DNA of 64,000 nt from positions 1,488,001 through 1,552,000 of the forward strand of contig JAXQJY010000031.1 of assembly GCA_037042185.1 (NCBI GenBank), read 5' to 3'. The DNA is from Sordariomycetes sp. S80-01Y. Its lineage: Eukaryota; Ascomycota; Sordariomycetes. The notes under the pieces are model-generated. The model made no database searches, was not told the origin of the DNA, and saw only the letters and a program-made list of their open reading frames with translations. Below, in pieces: positions 10,781-22,115 of the stretch (within the stretch, counting starts at the first letter, position 1; each line of letters begins with the position of its first letter). Made by a program: the position numbers and the translations under genes.

Positions 10781-13700
10781 GATGGCGACTCGTCCGGTAT
10801 GACTGGGGTAAAATCGCTAAATGTGGAGGTAATGTAGAGTCCAGGATTCCTCGGTTGCATGAAGAATGCAGAGCGAGCTTCGTAACGGGGAAATCTCGAC
10901 GGTTCGTCAAGGAGTTGCGTCTGACTCGAGCTGGCGCGGCGTGCAACAGTGGCGCGTTGGAGCTGTCAGCGGCGTAAACGTTGGTGCCTGGACGAAGGTT
11001 ATGGTGGTTTGGGGACGTTGGGTAGAAAAGTTGGGGTGGCGCCAGGAACGGGAGTTGGTGTCGAGATTCGTTGACCGTAATTAAAGGGACGAAGGCCTCG
11101 GGCAGTGACTGGGACTGGGATGATCAAGAGCCGTTATGCGAGTCTGATCGGGTACTGGCCCCAGAACACTGCGGCAACGAATGGCGGGTTGTGAGGAGGC
11201 GAAGAGATGTGTAAAGTACAGGATGCTGGTGTTGTTGTTGGTGGTGAGTGCGTTGGACGAACGAAGAAGTACAAGACGAGTCGGTCGATGGTGAGGTCAC
11301 GCACAGGCCTTCTTGTTCCCTGGGCCTGATTCCTCTGAAGACGGGGGCGGGCGATCAGACGCCAGAAAAGAGGGGGGGCGACGCTGGTGGTTGGGTTTGG
11401 GGCCTCAGGTGTGGCACTACAGTGGGCACTGGCTCTGCAGTCTGCAGCGCTGCTTCTGGTGTGGAATAGTGACGCTTGGCTGGCCGCTACTGGCTGTCGC
11501 CGGTCGCTTTATGTCGCTTTATGTGAGTGGGAATTGACGCACTCGGGAGGTCGTGAGTTGCGAGCCCTGAGTCGTAAGAGCGACGATGCTGCGCTGACAA
11601 TTATGACGGTTGCTGATGTGATGAAGGATGCTGCTTTGTCGAGCCTCGGAGTAGGCGACTGCGACGCAATTGTCAGTCAATGGGATGACTGACTGTGACG
11701 TCGGGGACGATAAGACAAGCAACGATCCGAATCCCCTTGTAATAACTCCGTCTACGGGCAGCAACAGAAGCCGTCGGAGAAGGTCGAAGAAGCCAAAAAA
11801 AGCCTTCCGTCGTCCCAGACGCTTGTACCTCCGTGTGGCGTGGGCGATGATCGGGTACCCGGCGCTACCGAGGTCCGCTGCGGATTGTGGCAGCGCTCGA
11901 GGTACAGCTGAGGTCACCCGACCGACACTGGTCGTCAAATGCCGAGTGGGTGACGGTCTGGACTGTCGCTCCAGACGGGCCCGCGGGTTACGGCGGGTGC
12001 AGTGGCCGGTACAGGTTGGGATGACCAAGGGAGCCGAATGTTGAGCGAGGCGGCGTTGAGGCGTTGAACAGCCTCAAAGGATAGGATCTTTCTAGTGGTC
12101 CAGCCAGTCCTCTCGAGCGCAGGAGGAGGCGAATGTGAATGTCGAGTCAGGCGAATGCGAATTGGCACAAGCGAGAGGCGACAAGGTGACGGTCGCGTCG
12201 GTTCCTGGTGGCGGGAATGACCGCTCTACCGTCCACTGGAAAGCGGGAGGCCGGAAGCGCGTGGAGCCAGGCCGTTATGTTCCTGAATATGATAATGGGT
12301 GGCAAAAGAGCCAACGTGACGGGAATCACACTGTCAGGTGGTGGTGTGAAGAGACGAGGAGTGTATTCGCAGGCTGATGTTGACTGAGGCTCAACGATCA
12401 ATGTCAATAAACCAGACGGACTGACTGTCAATTGCCCAGACGACGACTCCTCCTGTGCAGGGCGACGCGCAGCAACGGCGGCTTGGACAGGCGGTGAAGG
12501 CTTCAAGAGCTCCCGTTGGCGCAGGGTCGGTCTCAAGTGGAATTCCCCAGCTCCCCACACAGAGACGAGAATAAGACAGGCTGAGGCAGATCAGGTGATG
12601 GAGAAGCTGTTTCTGTTTCTGTACCGCCAATGGAGGTTGCGGCATACAAGTGCAGAAAGCGGGCGCCAGACGGTGAGGAGCTGAGCTCTGCCAGCGTGAG
12701 CTGGTGCGGGGCGTCAACTAACACCGGCTCCAGCTGTGAGCTATCAGCGGATACGGTCTGACAGCGAGCAAGCTCTGGGTCGCCAATTGAGTTCGAGCAC
12801 CTTGGGTGATCTCGCAAAGATGAGCTTGGAGCTTGGGTTGTGGCAAGGACAAGACCCGTTGTCGTCATGGCTGGAGCTGTGTCTTTCACGCGAGCCAGAC
12901 TACCTACCTGGCAGTGAGTACCAACATATCTAAGGTGGGCATGCACATAAGCCAGGGAGGTCAAGTTTAGCCAGTCCCTTGCCAAACGCCATGCCAAATG
13001 CAAGGGAAGAAGCACAAGTGCCCGTACGGCGTTGCGGCTGCGTGATGGGAGGCGATCTGACCCGTCGAGTCGCACCAGCACTTTGATCATGAGGGGGAGT
13101 GTGATCCAGCCCAGGTTCCCTTTCCTCTCCCAGCCTCAGGCATCATCACCCCGATCCCAGCGATCAAGATGCATCGCCCTGCGTCCCTGGCAGCAGCTGT
13201 GCGTGGGCTTGAACAAGTCAACGACCGCCAACAACATAAAGCCCGTCACGCGAGACCCATCCTCCCGTCTTCTCGTCCTCCATCCGGAATAGACTCGATT
13301 CGGAGCCCCGTCATCTGCGACCTTGGCTGCCACCCGGCTGTTTCTCGACCTGCAATCAACCCACCAGCAGGTCTCAGAATGGCCTGCCGACACGGTAACG
13401 GGAAGTCGTTGCATAGGCCTCATCACATCGCACAGGCCACCTGCATAGGCTTCCTAGGTCACCACCCCCGGCCCTACGGTCTATCTAGGCCTCACCATGA
13501 GGCCTGGTCGCCTTCGCTGCCCTTCCAGTTGAACATGCTGCAATGAGTGGCCCTCAAGCCGCTGCTGAAAGTTGTGCAACCGCACACTCTCGTCATTGAA
13601 GCCTCATCTGAGCCTCATTTACCTTTAGGGAGCTCTTCTGTAATCACTGCGTGCAGGCAGCCGGGTTGTCCGGGGGCCATCTACATCGGCTATCCGCGCT

Positions 13701-16312
13701 GGCCCATTGTGCCCCCCGCGTCGTTGCTACATGCCTGGCCCTTGCTCGCTATCACGATCTCCTCGGGATGCGACTAGGCCCCCCTCGTTGACTGGCCACC
13801 ATTGTCGAGGCCGCGAGGGGATGCGAGATCACACTGGCCGGCAGAAGGTCCCCTGTGCAGCGCAGCCGCGACGAGCGCCAGTGGGATCGAAACCGGCGCG
13901 CAGAGGGCAGCCTGGACGCTTAGATGCCAAGCACCAAAGAACCTATCGCCGACTGCGACTTGGCCGCGCCTCTGTGGGTTACGCCTCTTCCACGATGGAC
14001 CTGCAGCAACGCATGGCTGACGTTGCCCAGCCAGTCGCGAGCGTGAGGCCTGGCATGCATGACACCTTTCGGGGTCGGCCAGCCCCACGGCCTGGTTTGT
14101 TGTCGGAAGAGGAGGGGTCATATGTGTTTGAGCTGTCGATAATGGCCGCCTTCGCGAAAGCGAACCGCCGGCCTCATCACAGTTCCAGCCCGCGGATCAG
14201 AGTCAGCAGGTTGTTAAAGATGTAGGGCTCAGGGTTGAATCGACTCGTGGTGGCTGCTCAAAACCCGGAGTCGCTCGTCCTCTATTGGGCGACGAGTGAG
14301 ACGGTGTCCAGGGTTGTGTGGTGGGTGTTGAAGAGCTTCCAACCGCTTCCACCCATCAGCGACGAATCAGCACGTTGTGACGACTTCAGCCAGTGAAATC
14401 CAGTGCAAGTCGAGCCACGCAGCTGTGGTTGGCTGACCCTGACCACTTGTCCACATTACAAGTCAAGCATTTTCCACGTTTGGGGGTCAGAGAGTGAGCA
14501 GCTGATGGTCTCTATGGTCTCTCCCTCACAAGATAGTGGGGGAGAAACGAGATCCTCCCAAGGGACTACAAGGCATGCATCGGCGGCATCTGCCCAAATG
14601 GCCGTCGTGTTGAGCCACAATGCTGAGCCATATTGTCGTGTCCATCCGTTGGGCCTTCGACTGGCGGTCAGAAGGCAGGCTTTCGGACACCGCCATGTCG
14701 ACTCTTCCGCATTGAGATGCCGGCGGGTTCGTGTTCATCCGGGCCCGCAAGGCTCAGCCATGTGGTTTGAAGCATTAAAGATCCAAGATCGAAATGCTAA
14801 GGGTTATTCAGCAGCCGGCGACGGTGAGCACAGGCCAGTCCGGGGGGTCCCGGCTTACGCTACGGGCAATTTCTTCACCAAACTTGGCTGTCCAACAGCG
14901 GGCACCAACTACGGCACGGCCGTTGCCGCCGACGCCGCTCGGAGGTTCCAGTACAGCGACAGCCCGTAACTGCACACGGCACTGCCCTCTGCATACAAGG
15001 AGTACTGTACTGACCAAACATCTCCTGACTGATCAGAGACAGTCATCGGGATTCCAAAAACGACCCGTGCCCACCCGCACGTGCTGGCGGACGAGAGGTG
15101 GTGTACTACTAAGTCGATTCGGCATGGCGTGGGCGGCTAGGTCGTGAAACTGTACTCCGTACCGAGTATGCACCTGTCTGTGGGAGGTGGATGACCAAGA
15201 GAACCCCATTTGCTCAAAGCTCGAGTGTTGCTTGCATGCTTGCAGGTCCTTCCGAAAAGACGGACGAGATTCGGCACGCCCTTTCCACTCTCGTATTGAG
15301 GTATGGTGTCGACGTTGGAAAGCAATTGGGTTCGCTGAGAAGGTGACGAGCTTCACGGTGACTCCTGGATAGCTAGACAGTCTGGCACGTTCCGTTCAAA
15401 CTCACGGTACCCATCAACGCGGCCATGCACTATTTTGAGAACCGATGCTGGATTACTCCCATATTAAACAATCGACTCATAGCAGTGCGCCTGCGGTCAA
15501 ACCGAGCCTATCGTCTTACGCAGAACGAGGCGGCCGCACGTCGACGCTGTGTTGGAACTACAGGGTAAGCTTGCTGGCTAGTTGGCTTCGACCTGATGCA
15601 ACAATGTCGTGATGGCATTTGCAAGCTCTGTAAGGACGAGAAATGGGACTATTCAAGAAGTATCTTGAGTGCCGGTCTCAGATCAGATCAGAACTGGTCT
15701 ATGTCATTTGAAGCTGGCCTAGGCCAAACGCTGGAAAATACGTCTTCGCCGTATTCCTCCAGAGAAGCCCAGGCTATGCCGCGAGATGCTGTCGCAAACA
15801 AGACAGCAGAGACAAATCAACCCCTACACAATGCTATGTTGATCGAAGCGAGGCGATGGCGGTCATACCCAAAGATTGAGGCCGAATTCCCGTACCCACT
15901 CCGTTCATGCCCCAAGGCTGGACAAGGGCTCCGTGCTTCAGTCACTGGAAGAGAGGCATTTGAGGCAACGACAACCGCTGGGATAATCTAGGAATAGGAT
16001 CGCCATTTTGGAATTCAGGTTCGGCTCGGCTGACGATCGCTCAGGGTTTCTTGAGATCGCGGCCTGCCCGTCATCGCAGCCCAACGGCCTTCGCCAAGAC
16101 GGACGTGACGAAAGGGTAGACTATCAACAATAGTCCCGAAGCCCACACACCTTCCCTGAAAGACCTGCGAGACCATCAATCAACACCTCGAAATCCACAT
16201 CGATGTTCCGTGGGCGGTTCAGCGCCACGAAGACGTAGCCACACCCTCCCCTTGACCGTCCTTTCATCAGGCACCAACGACGACCCTCCACCATTCCCCC
16301 TCTCGACCATCA
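10781..16312. other. 5.5-kb gene-poor stretch
   Basis: The longest stretch without a recognisable gene. Many open frames of 60-190 codons occur on both strands, but none shows a known domain, and I could not link them by splice sites into a conserved product. It must contain the J-protein promoter (right of 10780). GCCTCA and its complement recur between about 13410 and 14180, with a perfect 8-bp inverted repeat at 13487-13505. I see no terminal repeats, target-site duplications, tRNA-like folds or strongly AT-biased RIP-like tracts. Confidence 0.5.
13487..13505. repeat. Perfect 8-bp inverted repeat with 3-nt loop
   Basis: AGGCCTCA, a 3-nt spacer, then TGAGGCCT. Further copies of the arm or its core lie nearby (13415-13422 and others). 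It could form a small hairpin or be a binding-site pair; no function is known. Confidence 0.5.
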
Positions 16313-17538
16313 TCAATCCTCTCTTACTGGCAAATCCAAATCCACCACGATGGGCTTCCCGACGACCTTTCCACCTGTATGCGGGTAATTCGTCCTCACA
16401 ATCGCCGCATTGACCACAGCTGTCTCCCTCCTCCCCATCCGTCCCCTCATTGCTTCGACGTCGCAGCGCGATGAGGTAACCGGGTCACCGCCTAGACCAA
16501 CGGTGCTACTGCATGCCTTGGCTTCTGCGTCTTCTCCCGAAGGCTTTTGAGGCGTCGAATCGACATTGCCGTCCAAGCTCATGGTCTGTCGAGATGGCGT
16601 GACCGGATGTCGCCGGTGCGAGCCATCGTTATCGAGAGCTGTGGCCCCTTTCTTACCGGTCAGGTCGAGCAAAGAAAGCTTGTTGTTGCCGGTGGCTGGA
16701 TCCTCCCAACGCAAAGCCTTTGCTTCCGAGTAGGCGACGTTTCTCGAGTTCAGATCCCACGTTATCCTCTCCGCTCCTCTGGCGGCATGGACGTGTCCAC
16801 ACACGGCCAAGCGTGGCCGAACCCTCCACAACATCCTCCTCAAAGCCTCGCAGCCCTCAGCCCGTCGCTTGCTACCCTCATCGCAGTGCAGCCTGGGAGG
16901 CGTATGCGTGATCACGACATCTGAGTCCAGAGGTACGTCTTCCCAGAGGTTGGTTAATTCTGAATAGACGGAGGGCGAGGCGGGGGCGTCGTATTGAAAA
17001 GCCCAGAGACCGCACCTCGGGGAGTAAGGTGATCCAAAGACCTTGAGAGAGAGATGAGGCGAAGAAAGGGATATTGTGGTTGAGGTATGATGAAGGTACG
17101 TTATGCTGGGCGAGGATTTTAAGAGAGAGAGACAAGCTTGGGAGTCTTGGGGGGAGCTGTTGTGGAAAGAAGAGTGGTGGGCGCTGTAGAAGGGTTCGTC
17201 GAGGGTTATGTCGTGATTTCCTGGGGACAGCTGTTAGCATCTGAGTTCTCTCGTGCTGGTTCGGTGACAACATGCCTGCAACGACAATTTTGGCCTCAAA
17301 TGGTGCTGCTTCTAGCCACCTGACAGTGCGCTCTAGCTGTTAAAGTCCGAGGTCAGTATCTGATCTTGCTCTGCTATGACAGTGAAAGAGGATGGAGCAA
17401 GTGTACCTCCGAGAAACTGCCCTGATTCGTGAGGTCTCCAGCGTGGATGAGGATGTCTCCTGGCGGAAGCTTGACGGTCGAGTTGTGCGTGTCCGAGACG
17501 CATACGATGCGCACTTTGCGCGTCTTGAAGGACGCCAT
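16313..17538 (-). CDS. Calcineurin-like metallophosphoesterase
   Basis: Three exons (17407-17538, 17276-17336, 16313-17220) give 366 aa. The metal-binding motifs of the metallophosphoesterase fold are in order: VSDTH (about 14-18), HAGDLT (32-37), GNH (65-67) and, in the C-terminal half, THTPP and GHVH. These supply the Asp, Asn and His ligands for a two-metal centre, so the enzyme should hydrolyse phosphoesters; the substrate is unknown. The length and GHVHAARGAERITWD segment fit fungal proteins related to the UPF0046/MPPED group. The second intron (17221-17275) starts with GC rather than GT, a GC-AG intron (CAG|GCATGT). This reading is forced because only it gives the Gly of the GNH motif. 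The first intron is ordinary GT-AG. The C-terminal 100 residues are low-complexity except for a conserved-looking end. Confidence 0.9.
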
Positions 17539-19177
17539 GTTGGAGGGAAGATGGAAAGTGTCTCTCTACTGGTGCGACGAAGTGTATTGATGCCCATGAG
17601 GCCGAGTGGCTGGCGCTCACATCGTGAGCTGAGTGAAGTTCGTCGTGGTCGTCCGTTTAGGTGGTGTTTACAGAGGCGAGTACATGATCATGGAAGTCTC
17701 GGATATCAGCCCGAACGCGTGTCCGTCTCGTGCGTCCGGTGAGGAGGAGAGCCCTTTCGTATCAAGATCGGAGTCTGCGCGTGATGTTCTGAGGATTCGG
17801 GATGACGATGACGGATTGGATTCATTTGACGATGTCTTAGGCCGGTGGTGAAAGTGCCGTTAAACCGGTGGGGCGTCTCTGCGCTAACGGTGTCTAGCCT
17901 GGCGCCTGTCACTCGGGCCGCAGCCATGGGGTCTTGGACCTGTTCTCTCCGCCGCTACCAAACTCTCGATTATTTCCCTGCTTCTCGGAAGAAAAGGAAA
18001 AGCGTCACGAGGAAGCAGACGAAAAGAGATACGAGGTCATGCTGCACCAGACGCAACGTCGTGGCCGTTGAAGGACGCCCGTTAAGATATGTTAACGACA
18101 TGGTGTTAGTGCATTCACCCGGGGTCAGTGTTGACTCCAACAGGCTGGGTAATTTCGGCAGGGGCCGGGGCAATTCCAGGCTGGAAGGATCCCTGCTGGT
18201 CTGTTTCCTCGCCTGTTCAGCGATTACGCTTGTGGTCTCGACCTGGATTGTATTTCCAAGGTGTTCTGACAACGTTGCCTCCAGCAGTTGAGGGATTCAC
18301 GAACTGCTAAGCCAGCAGCAAGAAAAATGAGGGTCAATGCTGCCAGTGGTTTCTGCAGAGCATGATGCGTCCCCCGCCTTTGGGCTGACCAGTCATAGCG
18401 AGATTTAGCAAACAAGTCGTCTCCTACGCTGCTGGGTTGGCCTTGCTATTGGGTCGTTGTGAGGAGATGCAGACACTGTGCGTGCTCATGCATGGGCTCC
18501 AGGATGCCCTCTCCTGACAGCCCCTTTTATCAGAGCTGTAATGTTAATACACTCAAGCAATCAACTTCTGACGAGAAGAAAGGTTGAGCAAAGGACTACA
18601 GATAGACGAAACCCTCAATTAGGACAACAAGAGCGTGAAGTCATCGTAAAAATTGTCAATGACCCCTGTCGTCAACTGAACCAGCCTCCCGTGCCCACTG
18701 CTCTTGGCTGCCAGAGCTGGGACTGGCAGTGGCAGCAGCGGCCACCACGGCACCTCCACCCCCAAAATCCAGTCGCCTCCAAGGATCCGTCACTGCTCCC
18801 ACGTCGAAACCATCTCTTCCTCTCGCCCATCTTCCCGCCTCCAGCTTCCCAATTGCCCGCCCGCGACGTCACGCATCCTCCTCTCCATCGTCAGAAGCAA
18901 TCGACGTTTCGCAGGCGAGCATCATTGTGCACCCGACGACTACCGCCAGCCCCAACGCGCTGAAGATCGCCCCTGACAACTGAACCCCCAGCATGCAATC
19001 TTGAGGACCGCGACGGGATTAGGCCGAAGCATTACGCGACGGCAACTGGCTGGCGCCGGGCATACGTTCACCACATTCCTTTCGATCTGATATCGTTTCC
19101 TTTGCAGAAGAAACAGGACTGTCAAACACGCTCGTTAGTTTGACCAGGGGCTGCGGGCAACCCAACGCGACGACACA
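17539..19177. other. Divergent promoter region
   Basis: 1.6 kb between the phosphoesterase (leftward) and the TeaR-like gene (rightward). An 84-codon Ala/Ser/Pro-rich open frame at 18729-18983 sits in the putative 5' leader of the TeaR-like gene and could be an upstream ORF, but nothing supports it as a protein gene. Confidence 0.45.
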
Positions 19178-20861
19178 ATGGCCGCCGTATCTTCAGCTCA
19201 AACGACGACGACGACGCTCACGCCTCCGAGCAGCAGTCATGGTCACCAAAACGCAACATCGTGGGGTCATGATGATCAACAAGAGGTAAGACAATGCGAG
19301 ACAAGCAGACCCCCAGTCCACATGGGACGGGCAAGACATGTGCCAACGCACAGCATTCCCCTTGTGTTTCCATGGCAAAGCCTCCGGCATTCAAAGCGAC
19401 GTGGGATCTCCTTGCTAACAGCGTCGTCTGCAGAACGGGTTCGACTTCCAGACCGGACAGCACGCCGATTACGACACGCGAAGCCCTACGAACGGATCGT
19501 TTACCTCTGGTGCTCAGATGGCGACTCGGAGGATGAAATCTGCGGACAACCTCTCTGGAGACCGTTGGAACGAGTCTGCCGACCACAGCACCCTTCTACC
19601 GCCGCACCAGCTGGAGACGCAGAATGAGGCGAACGGCACCTCTGGCTGGCGATCGCGCAGTCCGCACAAGGGTAAACTTGGCGAGTCCACCGATGTCCCT
19701 ACAGAAGAAGAGTCGAAATGGATCCACCGTGACAAGCTGGCACAGATCGAAAGCCGGGAGCTACAAGCAGCTGGCCTCTTCATACCGAGATCACGAGCCC
19801 CGAGCAAGCAGAGCAGACGGGATAGGAGCCGGAGCCAAATGCGACGGGGGACAGATTCGTCTGAGCCGAGCCGGTCTAGGAAGAACTCTACGACCGTAGA
19901 ACAGCGAGCATTGGAGGTTCAGGTACCTAGTTGGGATCTGAGAACGCCCGAGGAGATTGCCGAGGAGGAAGCCAACGCGTACTTTACATCGAACGGGCTC
20001 AAAGGAAGCTCTCGGATTCCGGTAGCGAAGACGAGCCCCGCACCCATACCTCTCGATTACTTGGAACGTGGTTCTCCTGCTACGGGCAGGCTGAGTGAAA
20101 GCCCCGAGGGCGAACCTTCAATGGCAAACAAGCGATCGAGGAGCGCTAGTGCCAGCGTACGCGCCAACGAGAACTTGACGGGATCCATGGCTGGAGGCAA
20201 ACGATCTAACACAGATATATCTCCAAAGAAGGGCCCCCCAAGCAGTCGGAAGATGTCCAGCGGGGCCAAGAGCGCCGTGAACCAGCGACCGAAGACACGC
20301 TCCGGCAGCAGCGGTGGCACGCGTCCATCTACTCGATCTGGCGAGTCTCCGCCCACGAAACAGCCCGAAGGTGATCCGCCATGGATGGTGAACTCGTACA
20401 AACCTGACCCTCGACTGCCCCCGGACCAACAACTGCTGCCAACCGTAGCACGACGACTGCAGCAGGAGCGCTGGGAGAAGGATGGCACGTACGGCGATGT
20501 CTACGACAAGGACTTCCGGCCACTCAACGACAAGGCTCTTCCGCAACAGCCCGAGAATGGGCAGAATGAAGAAGATGGCTCGAACGACCTGCTCTCGCCA
20601 AACGGGGAATGGCCCCTCCGCCCAGGGTCCGCCGGCGCCAACAAGAGTCCTACCATGCGGCAGGGCTCCTACTCGACCATGCCCAAGATCTCGGACAAGG
20701 CTGGTGCCAACAGCCCGATGGCCAGCCCCAGGCCGCAGAACACGCCGCAAATGTTCCAGCCGTCGATCGAGCCTCAATCCCCCGCGGCGCAGAGAGTGCC
20801 GGAGGAGAAGGAGGGCGAGAAGACGAAGAAGAGCGGCTGTGGATGCTGCATTGTCATGTGA
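19178..20861 (+). CDS. CaaX-prenylated polarity protein, TeaR/Mod5-like
   Basis: Two exons (19178-19285, 19434-20861) give 511 aa. The intron is 148 nt, long for this window. The protein is almost wholly disordered and Ser/Pro/Arg-rich, with one conserved block near residues 320-385 (starting DPPWMVNSYKPDPRLPPDQQ and continuing through a Trp-Glu-Lys and DVYDKDF segment). It ends GCGCCIVM: a CaaX box (CIVM) preceded by further cysteines that could be palmitoylated and by a lysine-rich patch, a standard double-lipid membrane anchor. This architecture matches Aspergillus TeaR and fission-yeast Mod5, which anchor the microtubule-delivered cell-end marker TeaA/Tea1 at the growing tip. The assignment rests on the conserved block, CaaX end and length, so the function is inferred. 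The start gives a Thr/Ser-rich N-terminus. Confidence 0.72.
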
Positions 20862-22115
20862 GCGCGCGCCACCCAGACGAGGCGACCTGGGAGCCTCGTG
20901 TGTTACGACGTTACGACCTGATTACTTCTGCTTCTGGCCTTGTGTTAGTCACATATACCATCACCAATCGTCACATTAGCGACCGTCGCTTGCTTTCTTT
21001 TGTTATCTAAGGCCCCCTCGACCTGTCCCCCAGGGCCAGCCACCGCAAATACCCGACCGGCTCAACACCTTACAAGACGTATGTCTTCTTAATCTGCACA
21101 AACACCTTTGACACTAGCGCAAAGATTCTTTTCACACCAATTTTCTACAAACCTGACTTGACTTGGTGGTTATTCGAACCGGCTACCGGAGGAGACGGGC
21201 AGCAGGCGCGGACGGAGCAGCGGATTGATGTTTCCTTTTCTTGCTTTGACTACTTTATCTGCTGTGCGACAGCTGCAGCGCACGCAAACACATAAACTTT
21301 GATTCAGACTTTGGACGTTTTGTTCATACGGCTTTCTGGCGCTTGTTCTTTTCTGCTTTACTGTTGCTGGAGAAGGGGATTCTACTTGGAAGAGGTTGGA
21401 GACGCATGGGGTCAGCTCACTCAGTGGTCTTTAAGGGCTTGATCTAAGGAGCGGCGATGTAGAGGGTGTCGTTTTCGGTAGATGAATACTACAGTACTAA
21501 GGAATCAGCCGTGCCTTGTTCCAAGCCGTTTGAAGAGGCCCCCGATGACGAAAGAGCGCCGCGGTGTGTCGTGGAAACCGGGTGCCTCAACACGCGGGCC
21601 GGCATCCGACCCGCCTTGGACATTGACATAAAACGCGACCTTGACAAACGACATGACTTGGCCGCGTCACGAAGTTCCAACAGAGACGCTTCGGAGCCTA
21701 TAGCAGCACCGGGTGGGTTGAGGCGCGTCACGGCGTGCCGGCGACCCGGACGGCGGACGTCTCGGGAGCAGCCGATCTGAGATGCACCGCACTGGCTCGC
21801 CGCATTCGGGGTTTACATCATCGGTACGACAGCCCACGCCAGTTCCACGCCCACGCTGTGCTGTGCTGTGCTGTGCTGTCCTATTCTGGGTCGGGAGGGC
21901 TCCAGTCTAGCTTTTCTGGATGGCGTGTTCATGATGACGGCTGGGAGGGGCTTTCTTGCGGGTGCGGCATACATATCTGGGGAGGTATGTCTGGGAGCTC
22001 TGACGTCTTCCCTCGAGATCTCCCCTTTACACGCCCGTTCATGGTAGGAAACTCACATCTGGCCTAACCTGGGAGCTTCAAGATAGCTGAGATTGAACCT
22101 GCAACAATTGTCGAG
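20862..22115. other. Intergenic between two rightward genes
   Basis: 1.25 kb with the 3' flank of the TeaR-like gene and the promoter of the PsiD-like gene. Contains a short pentanucleotide tandem repeat (annotated separately). No gene seen. Confidence 0.5.
21855..21879. repeat. GCTGT pentanucleotide microsatellite, 5 copies
   Basis: Five perfect tandem copies of GCTGT in intergenic DNA upstream of the PsiD-like gene. Confidence 0.85.

Noticed and set aside
11519-14225. Several frames of 110-190 codons on both strands of the gene-poor stretch
   Set aside because: Overlapping frames in GC-rich DNA with no conserved motif, no consistent splice linkage and no codon pattern like the real genes.
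18729-18983. 84-codon Ala/Ser/Pro-rich frame upstream of the TeaR-like gene
   Set aside because: Low-complexity frame in a probable 5' leader; could be an uORF but nothing shows it is a gene.
21160-21200. TTCGAACC-type string that could suggest a tRNA T-arm (a similar one near 42110)
   Set aside because: No matching acceptor, D-arm or anticodon-arm pairing could be built around either.
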